Below are positions 22,444 through 33,441 of a DNA stretch of 33,892 nucleotides, in pieces. Origin of the DNA: Porogramme epimiltina. Its lineage: Eukaryota > Basidiomycota > Agaricomycetes > Polyporales > Polyporaceae. The stretch covers positions 1 to 33,892 of the forward strand of contig FTLJ01000637.1 of assembly GCA_900155495.1 (NCBI GenBank), read 5' to 3'. The notes below the pieces were generated by a model. It ran no database searches and was not told where the DNA came from. It was given only the letters and a program-made list of their open reading frames with translations. Within the stretch, counting starts at the first letter, position 1, and each line of letters begins with the position of its first letter. The translations under genes and the position numbers were made by a program.

Positions 22444-23092
22444 AAAGCTGTCGAGTCGCGATGACGCCTCGATTGTACGGAGCGATGTTGTATACCTACT
22501 TACCACTACTTGGAGGCCTTGGGACCAGTAATACGATCCTTACTTATTTTTATTGAGCATGACGTCACAGGGCGATTTGTCAGTAATGCGGCCGCGCAGC
22601 GACCATTGCTTAGTCGGGTCCTCGGTCTAGAGCTTCACACGCTCGGGAGGGCCCGTGAGTACATCGCGCGACGAGAAGGCGACGGCACAAGCGACATAAA
22701 CCTGATGTTCGCAGCGCTCTGCGCGTGAATGTGAACCATACCGACGGCGAGAATGCTGCGAGGTGAGCAGGACTATTGCGTCGGCGTCCTTCACGCTCCC
22801 GGTCATCGACCTGGCTCCTCATTGGCCCCCAGCGACCTTATCGATATCGCGTGGTGTATCTGTCAGCAGTTCGCGGCTTGTGGGGGCAGGCGCCGCGGCT
22901 TGGGGAAATCGAACGCACCAATACGCCAATGCCGACGTGCACCCCACTGGAGGGGTTCTCGGGCGGGGGTCACGGCACGCCGTCTCCGGCCGTGGAGGTT
23001 TATATGGCGTGCGATGGTCGACGGGGTGGACGACTCGACGCCCCAACGTGCCATCGTCTGCCTCAGGATCCTCTGACGGGACTATACGCACC
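22444..23092. other. Intergenic region, S41 peptidase 3' end and AKR promoter
   Basis: About 650 bases with no supported gene; overlapping frames near 22763-23248 are upstream or antisense noise. TTTATATG at about 22999-23006 is a possible TATA element roughly 90 bases before the aldo-keto reductase ATG. Confidence 0.55.
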
Positions 23093-24221
23093 ATGCCCGC
23101 ATCGAAGAGCGTCAAGTTGAACACGGGGGCGGAGATACCCACCCTTGGTCTGGGTGAGTATCCACTTTGGGAGTCGGGGTTGGGCGAAGGCGCGTGGACT
23201 GAGGAGGGCCGCAACAGGGACGTGGAGGTCCCAGCCCGGTGCTGTTGAGAAGGCGGTCGAGCACGCGTTGAAGAGCGGCTACCGACACATTGACACCGCG
23301 ACAGGTTATGGTGAGCATATAATTCCACCTCCTTCATGCCTAGTAATACACTGAACATCTCCCCGCTACGGGTGATGCAGCAAACGAGAAGGAAGTTGGT
23401 CTCGGCATCCAAGCGTCAGGCGTCCCGCGCGGCGAGATCTTCCTAACTACCAAGCTGAACAACCCAGACCACACGCGCGTGTCTGCTGCACTCGACTACT
23501 CGCTCGAGCAGCTCGCCACGCCATATCTCGACCTGTGGCTTATGCACTGGCCGTGCCCGATGAAAGCTGGCGGTCCGGATCGCTCGCGCGACTGGCGCGA
23601 CACCTGGCGTGACATGGAAGCGATCTACAAGGCGCACCCCGAGAAAGTGAAGGCTATAGGAGTGTCAAACTTCTCGGTTGAGTATCTCGGAGAGCTGCTT
23701 AAGTTCGCGACGGTAGTGCCGGCTGTGAACCAGATTGAAGCCCATCCGTGAGCGAGATACACGATGATCCGAGGGATGTGGGTCTCACTTGTGCACATAG
23801 GTCTTGCATGCAGGAGGATATTGTGGAGGAGTGCAGGAAGCACGGGATCGCCGTCACTGGGTACTCGCCCCTGGGATCTGATGGAGCGCCCCTGCTCCAG
23901 AACTCCATCGTGCAGAAGCTATCCGCGAAGTATAGCGTCGCGCCGTCGAACATCCTCATCTCCCTCCAGGCAAATCGCCCCAGCGTGAATGGTAAGATCT
24001 GGCGCGCCAACAGCGCATATATATACCTGGTCCTGACGTCTATACTTGCAGTAATCCCCAAGTCTGTCACTCCGAGCCGCATAGAGGAGAACATGAAGAT
24101 TGTGGATTTGACTGAGGAGGACTTGAAAGAGCTCGCTGGGATCGAGAAGGAGAAGCATCTTCGGGTGTGTAAGCCGTACTGGACCGGCTGGGGAAACATT
24201 GGCTTCCCAGATTTAGACTGA
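23093..24221 (+). CDS. Aldo-keto reductase (NADPH-dependent)
   Basis: Cytosolic reductase that converts aldehydes, ketones or sugars to alcohols with NADPH. Exons: 23093-23153, 23218-23310, 23381-23747, 23801-23991, 24052-24221; 293 aa, slightly shorter than the 310-325 aa typical of the superfamily. The catalytic tetrad is complete: Asp46 and Tyr51 in DTATGY, Lys76 in TTKL and His107 in MHWP. GLGTWRSQPG starts the barrel, split by intron 1; GVSNFSVE, NQIEAHP and GYSPLGS are standard blocks; VIPKSVTPSRI near residue 238 is the cofactor 2'-phosphate site, split by intron 4. The acceptor CAACAG before 23218 was chosen because it restores GTW; reading through intron 1 gives a non-homologous stretch. 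It resembles fungal glycerol/GCY1-type or alcohol dehydrogenase [NADP+]-type AKRs; the physiological substrate cannot be told. It ends 270 bases from the convergent sorting nexin gene. Confidence 0.94.
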
Positions 24222-24491
24222 GCTGTGGGGACATAAATGGAACACGGGGACTACCTTATGTGTATCAATATCCTTTAGCTATCAACGCGATAAACTGTGG
24301 TGTCTGGAAAGAGCATGGATCACGTCAGGGTGACGGGAGTCTTAACGGGTATCCATTTCTAGATAAAGCAAGTAAAAGGATCAAGTACGACGACGGTACA
24401 AAAACCTGGATACACATCAGTAGCAGGACCGTCGCCATCGGAGAAACGCTAACCATCCAATACATCCGACGCGTACTCTCCAGGAGTGACA

Positions 24492-27281
24492 CTACCAGAA
24501 CTTCCCGAACACGCTCCCACGTCCCGGGGCCCCAAGTAACATACCGACGCCTCCTTGAATTGCGACGCTGACCGGGCGCATTGGCGCACTGTCAAAGACG
24601 TGCGGGCAAGGTTGCGGTAATGGCGGTGCTGTGAGACGTGGCTGCTCAAGTTCACGCTCGTATATCGATGGTTGTCGCGCGCCGGCGCCGAGTGTGTCAT
24701 ACTGTGGTTCGTCGAACGCCTTACGTGCGGTACGTAGGCGACTTAGAATCTGCGAAGTCAAGAGGAAGGGTCGTCTGTCAGTATTCGGTAGATGACACGA
24801 CTATAGGGGATCATGCACCTGTTCGTAAAGCGCGATTTCGCCATCGAGATGCTCCTTGGTAAGCTCTTGGAAATCCTCGACCTTCTGGGTGTGATAGGTA
24901 TCCATTTCCGCCATGGTGGTATTCAACACGGTCTCACAACGGGATGCTGTGTCCTCGTCCTCCTATTCCGGGATGAGATGTGGCACACACAAAAATGATG
25001 AAAGGGTATCGAACCTGTCCTTCTCGTATAGAATTGTGGTATCTTGATAGCGTGGACCTGTGGGTATCTACGACTGGCTGGAAGTGGACAGATGATGATC
25101 AGTGGTTGTTGTCTAAGCGAGATCAATTGAATGTACTGACTGCATACAATGTAGCCGGATGGGCTACGCTCTTGAATGCTTCGTGCGTCGTGAGCTGCGT
25201 CCTCCGGGCCTGTATAGTGCGAACCCACGATTAGCACCTACACCAGAGCGAGAGATTTATGCAACGGCTACTATGAACGTACATGGTCATCGTACAAATC
25301 TGCGACAATCTGCAATGTGTCTGCAGTCTTCTGCATCGCCTTCGTCAGTTTGAGGCAGGCTATCATATGATCTCGGGTCAACAATAGCGAGCATGGGAGC
25401 AACAGAACAAGACAGACTCTCGCATCCTTCACGCCAGCACCAGGCCCCTTGTTCGTTCACGTGCCCGCGATGCGCCTTGTTCTGCTCTTCCTCGTCTTCT
25501 TCCTCTTCTCTGATTCCCGTGGTAGGAGCTGACGCGAGTGGCTTCGCGGTGATCATTGAAAGTAGGGAGTACGAGAGTAGTCGTTCCGCCTTCGACATCC
25601 CTGAGAATTAGCGTTTCAGTAAGGTACACGCGTGAAGCTGAAGCGTATCTATGTACCAATCCGAGCTTCGCGGACCTGCCCGAAGATATTACGAAGTCCT
25701 TGAACACCCTTGCCTACAGCCTTCGTGTGGCTCACGAAACGATCAATTGCTTCGGAGGCATCTTCCGCGTCGACGTTGAATGCGGGGTGGTATACATTCG
25801 CAAAGAACGACGGCCCCTTGGGGGGCAACGAGAGGTAATAAGGCAACTGTTTCTTCCATTCCTTCAACAATCCACGTACGTCAGCAAGTTCAAAGAAGGT
25901 GGGACGAGGGCACTCACCACGTCGCTCTCGCAACTGAGGAAGAACGTGAGTACCTCGGCGTAACGCGCAATAGGGTGCCGTGCGACACGATTGATATAGC
26001 GCTCGAGGTCCCCGCGGCGCGCCTCGACGAAGTCGTCGCTGAATCGCCCTGCGTATTGTTTCTCGGGGAGCGGTGGGAGAGCGATACCAGGAAGCAAACG
26101 CGAAAGAGCCGTATGGAGTGCGACGAAGTGCGAAAACCGTCGCTGCACAGTAATGCGCATCGGAGAGGGTGGTTCTGCATACGAATCAGAGTCGGGATCT
26201 GACCCGTCGGAAGTGGACCGGGAGTGGGATAATGCTGCGAAGGCGGTAGTGACGGTGTACACCGTGTATGCTCCGGAGAGTGTCGATGCACGTTTGGACG
26301 GGGAGTGTACTAGGACACGGAACGAGGGAACCTTGGTCTTCCACGAAGGTCCGGCTTCCACATAGTGTTGCTCCGCTTCAGCAATCTGGCCTAGTACACT
26401 CTCGCGCCGACTGCTGACATCGTCCTCGCTGGGTGGACGGACTGGTTGACCTGCAGAGGGATCTTCTGAAGTACCCTGGAGGACGAACTCCTCCGCGCCA
26501 CTGGTAACGAAGCTCGAGAATCGGTTGAGGCTCTTTCCCCCGAGTAGACTTCGTCGAAAGCTAGGGAACCACTCCCCAGTGGTCTGCGGTACTACTGGCC
26601 GTGCCTCAGGCTCGTAGACGACCGAACCGCGGGGAGTGACGGAGCCAGTGGAGGCTTCACGGCGGCTCCGCTGACGGAGGTGCGCAGGCGGTAGCTCGAG
26701 GCCGTCCGAGTGTTTGAAGTCTGCCGTGAACTACAAAACTCCTCAGTGTGCTATCAAGAAAGAAAGACAATGGCACGCACGATGTAGTACGATCGTGGAA
26801 TTAACCCCATCTCCCCGCCATCCTGCACTGAGTCCGTCTCCCTTGCTGCTTTCGCGAGTCGCGCCAGACTCCATCCTTCCCCGACATCTTCACGAAGGAC
26901 CTCAAGCTCGTCGCCAGCTTCGATGTTGGTGAGCTCGCGAAACTCGGCCTTGCCTTGGAATGTGTACAAGGCGCGTGCTGGGCGCACCTCGTCCGCATCA
27001 AACGACGCGGCCTCTCCTTCCACACTCCCAGAAGCGTCCACATCGTTATCCCCACCCTCCGCTCCTACTACCGGCACCGCGGATGACGCCCCAGTAGGAC
27101 TGCGACTCCGTTCTCGTAAGCTGAGTCGAGGATCCCCATCTGGGCTGGTGAGAGATACAGTCCATGCGGCGGAAGTGTTGATTCCCGAGTCGAATTCGAG
27201 ATCTCCAGAATGTGGACGGGTGAGGCCTTGTGGTACTTGGAGGAGGTTTGTCTTTCCTGGTGAGCTGGACGCCTCTGCCAT
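24492..27281 (-). CDS. SNX9-like sorting nexin (SH3-PX-BAR)
   Basis: Membrane-remodelling adaptor: the SH3 domain binds proline-rich partners, PX binds phosphoinositides, and BAR senses or bends membranes in endocytic traffic. Exons in transcript order: 27281-26781, 26730-25918, 25861-25657, 25600-25418, 25359-25283, 25209-25141, 25077-25015, 24962-24819, 24749-24492; 770 aa. SH3 is at residues ~101-167 (ALYTF start, GLIPRSYY end). A Ser/Arg/Pro-rich linker follows, then PX at ~302-435 with the lipid-binding RRF at 364-366, LPPLPEKQYAGRF and an Arg in YINRVARHP. PX holds a Ser/Asp-rich insert (~335-357) before its RRF strand. The BAR-type helical region is ~439-700 (AERLLSYSLLSMI, GAWCWREGCETCLKLTKAMQK, DTYHTQKVEDFQELTKEHLDGEI). 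The C-terminal tail ends GRGSVFGKFW. The SH3-PX-BAR order matches the SNX9/18/33 family. Exons 4-8 are short and would be missed by single-frame calling. Confidence 0.9.
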
Positions 27282-28754
27282 GATGCTGAAGTACGTCGTA
27301 TCGGATGTTGCTATGGAGGTGTCGAGTATATGGTGCCGGAGATATGTATCGCCCTAGAGCAATCGTTCTGTGTGCGTTCAGCCTAAGACAGAAGCGCGGA
27401 ACATTCCCTCTCACGAATGGGGAGAGACTCAGAGATTGCTCAAGAGATCATAAGCTGGGGAGTGGTGTGTGAAAACAAGCCTTGGAAGGCGTAAAATGGT
27501 GCTCGGCGAGGGTCGCAGTGGAAGGCGAGAGGTGCACGGCCTGGGACTGTACATACGATCCGCCGTCAACAGCCCGCGAGCGTCATTGCCGACTTGGCCG
27601 CGGACTCCTATGTACCATCCCTCCCTTTGAACGCTCGCTTTCCCACCCGCATAATGCGTTTCGTCCAGAATCCTCGTCTTCAACCACAATGAACTGGGCC
27701 GGTATCACGCTGGGCTCAGAAAAATCAAAACACTCCGCAGGACGCATACGACATGAAAGATATCAAGACGCGACCCTCTAGGCCATACATACGTATGCAA
27801 AGTAGGCCTTCTATCCTGCAGAAGATGGAATACGGGTGTTCCTAAGGGTTGTGAGGGAAGGGGTGTGTGTTATACAATGCTTTGCTCCGGTTCTTTGTTA
27901 GATGACTTTCCAGGCCATCGCTGACCTGAACTTATAGGCTAAGTGCCCCCTATGCTCGTTCCTGTCAGTGATCTCGACGACGCTAGCTACTGCTGCTTTC
28001 CTGTGCTTTCCTGTATATGTCTGCGAGACTGTCATTGGCACTGTCGATTGCCCCTTATCACGCTACTACCACATCCTTTTACACGTTGCCTGCCTCGACC
28101 GCGACCTTCGTGCTCCCGTCCCTCGACAACCTTCAAGGTGATGTTATGAAAAAGCGAAGTCGCTCGCTGACCTTGTAGGTCCCCCCGAGACCCCCCCCCC
28201 CAGCACGCATTATCATTAGCTAGAAGCCGTGTGTGGACAGTGCTCAGAGCTTTAAGCTTTAGGCCTTGGGCTTGAGAGCCAAAGTTGAAAGAGTCTGACT
28301 GTACCATATTCGGCGATCTCGAAGGATACTGGCGGATCCGGAGTTGCGCGGGTCGATTCGTGAAAAGTCAAATCCACAACTTCTACGGCCAAATCAGAGT
28401 CAGTCTTGTTTCCTGTCCTTAGGCTTGGAGGGTGGCCGGCGGGCCCGTAGTAGCGTTAAGAATGAACAAGTTCAGGCATCATTAAAGGGGTTTCTAACGC
28501 TTGCTGTGATTACTATTAGCTATAGTTAGACGCCGAGGAGTTTGCCGGGAACGCTGGCCGAGGGGCCGCCGCTTTGTGTCACTGTCGACTCTTCGCTCAC
28601 CTCCACACCCTCCAGCTTTTCCTCCCCCCCTTCACATCCGTTTAGCCGTTATTCACCGATACCCCATCGACTGGATATAACTCCTCCTCGGTGTGCGTGA
28701 GTGCGCAGTTTCCGACGCACCTTCACGCTGTTGTTCATCGGACTCCCAGCTCTC
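27282..28754. other. Divergent intergenic region, sorting nexin / RRM-like protein gene
   Basis: About 1.5 kb between head-to-head genes with no supported coding exon. It includes a homopolymer of 11 C (28191-28201) and a pyrimidine-rich stretch (about 28585-28690) directly upstream of the plus-strand gene, typical of fungal core promoters. Confidence 0.55.
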
Positions 28755-31616
28755 ATGTCGTTACCTCTCCACGGCGCAGGCTCCTACACGGAGCCAATTG
28801 TTATTTCGGATGATGACGACGCCGCTCTCGTCGAGGATGAGCTAACTAGGTACTTCGTTTTCTCTTTACCCTTATGTGCATCCCTGACGATGCGCACTTT
28901 CAGGCTGGATGACTCCTCAAGATTGCCCCCTTTGTATCCTTCCTCCGCCCCCCGCGCACGCCCTAAGACATCCAACGCTTCTCACTCTCACGGGAATCCT
29001 ACACCCAGCTTTAGTGGTGCGTCTTAACCTTTGACACTGTCAATGTCGTCAAACCTTTCCCGTAGCGCCTCCTAGAGGCCATTCGTCTACTCAAAAGCGT
29101 AAATGGGCAGAACCTCAGGACGTGACATTCAAGATGCCGTCCAACCTCACCCAGGAAGGCCACTCTATCAGTGGCGGGAGTAAGAAGGCGAAGCGGCAAC
29201 ATCAGGAACGCCTCAACAACCATCCCCCTCACTTCACCTCGACCGCGGATGATCCGCCCAATCGGTTCGCCCCAGATCCCCCCGCCGGCATATACGATGC
29301 TTCTGCGTACACAGGTTTCCCCCCGCCTCCCATGCACATCCCTGTCGATGTTTCCGATCCACTCGCTATGCTTCCAACCTTCATGGGCATGTATCAGCAG
29401 CAGCCATTCGTGCAAGCTTTCCCTCCCCCATTCGAAGGCTACCATCCCGTCGGTGGTCCTTACTGGCTACCACCCGACGCATATCCCATGGGGGCGCATT
29501 TCGCCGACCCTTATCCCCCACATCCAGCGACAATGTTCGACATACCTCACCCCGAGGCACAGCACAGTTCCGTCGCCGACTTCGATCCCGCGTCTTCAAT
29601 GTTCACAGATATTGAACCTCCCCCTGACTCGTACATCAGCGGTGGCTCCTCTTCTTCTAACGTAGCGGAACACCCGTACCATGGCCAGCGGAGTGGCCCT
29701 CTCGACAAGCTGCAGTCCCACCCGAAGACAGTCCAGCACGCCGATTCAGACAAGACGGCTACTTCGACGGTCACGGACCCCAAGCGCCTTATCGGCGTCG
29801 TTGAAGACAAGACCAACTCGAGCTACTTCAATCTCGAAGCGCCACTTCTCGACCCGCCTTCAACTGAGAAGCCCCGTCCCCCTGTCGTCACAAACACGCT
29901 GGTCGTCGGCCACCTTCCCAAGAGGTTCCGCCAGGTCACCTTCGTTACCCATTGGGCGAAACATTTCGGGAAACCTACCCGTGTGGTCCTCAACGCTAAG
30001 GCCGGCAAGTGCCTCGTCGAGTGGCCGAAGCGGCACCATGCCAATGCTGCGTTCTCGAGCTTACGGATGCGTGGGGACGGGAAGGAGCATATCAGAGTCT
30101 ATCGGTACCGCGGTTCGTACCCTCCCCTTATCCCACCTCCACTCGTCCAGTACGAGATCGAAGAGGGCGAGATCGAGGAAGGCGAAGTCGTCCCAGAGCT
30201 CAGTCCCAAGTCGAAGAAGAAGAAGGGCAAGAATAAGAGAAACCTCGAGGAGCGCATTGCGACGGCAGCCCCTCCCCCCTTACCTCTTCCAGCGCCTCAG
30301 CCTCGCCCGTCAGCCGCCTCTCATCCTATCCCTCGTCCTCCCCTCATCGACCGTTTTGCCTCTCCTCCCTCTGGTGGCGAAGAGGCATGGGAGGCAGAAA
30401 TGGTCCTCGACTCGGAAGACGAAGATGGCCCGCCGCTCCTCGTTACGTCAGCATTTCAGGCGGCGGACGATGAGCCAGGGGAAGTACACGTTCTGGCGGA
30501 CGATGCAGAGTCCGACGAAGAGGACATGGATGTTGAGATGTCTAGCCCGATTGCCGACGCTGCCACGCTACCTTCCGCGGATGCTTCAAAACCCCCTAGC
30601 ACGTTTGTGGATTCGGGTCGCGGCGGCAACGCAGCCCACGAGAAGTTCAGCGCGTCCAGCGCTGTAGACCCCGCGGTAGCTTTGAAAGAGGAACGCCGAC
30701 GGAAGCTCGAGGAGGCTATCGCGCAGACGAAGGCCCAGCTTGCCCTCCGCCAAAAGGCCTCAAGCTCGCGATCGTCGCTTATATCAAACTCCACAGGGTC
30801 GGAGTCGCCAGAGCCTGTGACTCCTTCAGACGTATCCTTCGTCACTGTGCCGAAGACTACCTCTCCCGATGTCGACATCGAGCACGAAGACGTCACCGTC
30901 ACCGTCAAACCTGACACCACTCATGGCCCCTCCCTCGACGAGCTCGCCGTTTCATTCATCACCGAGTCTATCCAAACCGCTGCTGTCGCGCGCACGCCGG
31001 TATCTGCTCCTTCGGACCCTTCTCCCACTCCGCCGTCGTCCGTCGTCCCACTGAAGCCCTCGCATCCAATACCACAACCCCCTCCACCCACCGAATCTCA
31101 GCCGACAACCCCAGCACCCGAGTCTCTTATCCCTTTGTCCGAAGAGCAGCGAGCGTCGAAGCAGAAGCGCTGGCTCGAACTTGTCACCGCGAGCAAATCA
31201 CTTATCGGGCGCATCGCATCCACGAACGTTAAGCAAGAGAAGGCGCTTCTTTTGCGTATGCTCCGCGCGAAGACAACGTAAGCTTTCCCCCGATGATCTT
31301 TACGGCTTACAAGCATTTCGGTGGTAGCACCAGGGCGCGGTGTTGCAAATGGCGGATAACGGCAACTGACTTTGCTTGCAGGACCGCGGACGAGATCAAG
31401 CACGAGCTCGACACGGGCTTCGTGACAAGCTCCGCCCTTTCGCCTTCGTCATCCACACCAGTATCCTCGACAGCGCCAACCCCCGTACCAAGTTCGAAGG
31501 CGTCGTCGGCCACGCCCACCCCAACTGCAACGGCGGTGAAGATAGCTCCAACCATGTTCCGGTGGCCGGAGACCCCGCGGGAGATGATCATTATTTGGAG
31601 CGACGATGACGACTGA
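28755..31616 (+). CDS. Proline-rich protein with RRM-like segment and SIM-like ends, unknown function
   Basis: I do not recognise a characterised homologue. Exons: 28755-28849, 28904-29016, 29066-31277, 31382-31616; 884 aa. The N-terminus has IVISDDDD (residues ~15-22), a hydrophobic-then-acidic pattern typical of SUMO-interaction motifs, and the C-terminus ends MIIIWSDDDD, a second such pattern. Residues ~110-260 are Pro/Tyr-rich and disordered-looking. Residues ~345-420 (NTLVVGHLPKRFR through AGKCLVEWPKRHHANAAFSSL) resemble an RNA-recognition-motif fold. An acidic EIEEGEIEEGE is at ~432, a nuclear-localisation-like KKKKGKNKR at ~453, and a charged coiled-coil candidate (EERRRKLEEAIAQTKAQLALRQ) at ~610. 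The rest is Ser/Thr/Pro-rich. A nuclear RNA- or chromatin-associated role is a reasonable inference, not shown. The start ATG is the first in the pyrimidine-rich leader region and yields the SIM. Confidence 0.8.
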
Positions 31617-32830
31617 GAGCACCTTGCCCTATCGGCGGGGTATCCCAGTCGTCACGAGGTATGTTGATCGCACCATTTTCGTATACAGGTACAGTATGGT
31701 GCTACATACACGCGTGGTACGGTACGCACTACAAGCTACAGTCTCTGCATGGTACAACTACAAGAGCCTGGCCGGCCGTCTACGTATGCGCCAACGCGCC
31801 ATCTGCCCTGCTAGGGAGTACAGCAGTCTACACTCGGTTCGCTCGATTGATGTAATTTCACCGCGCACAGGGCCGCCCGCGCGTGCCAGCTGCGTCGACC
31901 CGAGGTGAGTGCCTAGCCCTGTGTCCGCTTACCCAGCTCACGCTTATCCCCGCCGTCCCTATTTTGCTACTGTTGCCGTGCTGGTGGGCCCGTGGCAGAC
32001 TACACCGTATGACACCACTATACGTCTGGCTATCTTCTCCCGTAGTCGCCTCCTCTTCTTGCACCCCCTCCTTTCTTCTCGCCTGCGGGCCGATAGGGAC
32101 CAGGACGTAGGACGCGCCTCGGGGCGCGGTGCATAGGGCGTCGGCGTGCGCCGCACAACGGCCCCTGCCCACCGCTGCCTAGCTCTCGGTGACGGCATTT
32201 GCGCTTGCGCATGCCTGTCGTCATCGTGCACGCACAGAGCGTGTGTGTCAGCCGTGCTCCCCACTAGCGGTCCCCGCCCAGATCCCGCGCGCCCGCAGTG
32301 CCTCTTCGTCTCTTCATCTATGCATCTCATCTCATCTACCCTCTTGATTTTTCTATTCTTGTTACGGCTTCTGTGCGTTCACATTGTATCGACCCGCAAT
32401 ATCATCATCTGTCTGTGCTCATCTTGTGTGTGCCCATCTTATGCTTCGACCCACCGATGCTGGCACCGTCTCTGCAACGCCTCAGAGCGCAGCCCGCCAA
32501 CGCCGAACCACACGCGCGTCCGCCGCGTTCTAAGGATACCGCGCGCTGCGTGTGTGCGTCGTGCTACTTGCGTCCGGCGGCGGCTGCGCGCGAAAGTCGA
32601 TTATGCATTCGGACATGAGCCGCGGGGCGGTCGCACGCCGCACGCCGCGCCTCGGTGTGTCATGGGTAGTACTTATTGGCCAGCAGGCGGAATCCACGCG
32701 CAAGCACGTAGAGCGGACCAAGACGGGGCGAGGACGGCCGCCAGGCGAGTGGGAGCGGGGAGTTTTAGACGTAGCTAAAGTGAATGAACCCATTAACGCC
32801 ACAACGGGCGACGGACCGTTCGCGCTCGCT

Positions 32831-32854
32831 CCCACCTCGAGATTTAGAGGTGGG
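32831..32854. repeat. Perfect 8-bp inverted repeat (hairpin)
   Basis: CCCACCTC and its exact reverse complement GAGGTGGG are separated by 8 bases. The stem has six G-C pairs. There is no adjacent gene and no T tract, so a terminator role is not supported; it may be a protein-binding dyad or chance. Confidence 0.75.
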
Positions 32855-33314
32855 AAGCTCTGAGGCTTTCATACTTTAAAGAAGCCGCGGAGGGCCGGTC
32901 GTACGACCCTCCTCACAACGAATTCGAACGAACATAGCGTCTGGGCGTGGGTGCCCCGCGGCCTGTGCACCAGCGGGGAGCCGCGGACTTTAGGCTTCGC
33001 ACCTCTCAGGACGGATGGGAGCGTGCTCTCAGCTCTCAGCTCTCGATCCTTGGGAGACGACGTGCACGCGGGCCCCGAGAAGCACGACGCCTGAACGCCT
33101 CTCGCGCTCTCGAAATATCACGGGCCCCTCGAGCAAGGGGGGGGCGACCCGGGGAGCTACGCGCGTGCGACGCGCCCTCAGGGAGGCACCTTCGAGCGGG
33201 GCGGTTTGACCCGCAGAGCGGGGCGCGTCGTCTGTCGTCGTTCGAGGGGCGGGGCAGATAGGGTGGGTTGTGGGGTATGGCGTAATGGCGTAATGGTAGT
33301 ATACACCTCAGGCA

Positions 33315-33341
33315 GGTGGTGGTGGTGGTGGTGGTGGTGGT
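33315..33341. repeat. (GGT)9 microsatellite
   Basis: Nine uninterrupted GGT units, followed immediately by an ACAACAACAAC run. Such tracts vary in length between strains. G-rich on the plus strand. Confidence 0.95.
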
Positions 33342-33441
33342 ACAACAACAACGTACGAGCGCGGTTAAGCAAAAAAATGAAAAACGTAACGGGCATCTCC
33401 AGGATCCATCCAGACTCTAACAAACCAACTGAGCAGCGCAT

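Larger units (their letters stand above)
31617..33441. other. G+C-rich gene-poor region
   Basis: After the RRM-like protein gene, composition rises again toward that of the left flank. Frames on both strands overlap, and none has domains or clean exon structure. It holds a perfect hairpin and a trinucleotide microsatellite, listed separately. Confidence 0.55.

Noticed and set aside
28191..28201. Run of 11 C
   Set aside because: Simple homopolymer, prone to sequencing error, no feature attached.
29681..30667. 328-codon frame overlapping the large exon of the RRM-like protein gene
   Set aside because: Ser/Arg-rich alternate-frame shadow with no domain; the main frame is longer and spliced at both ends.
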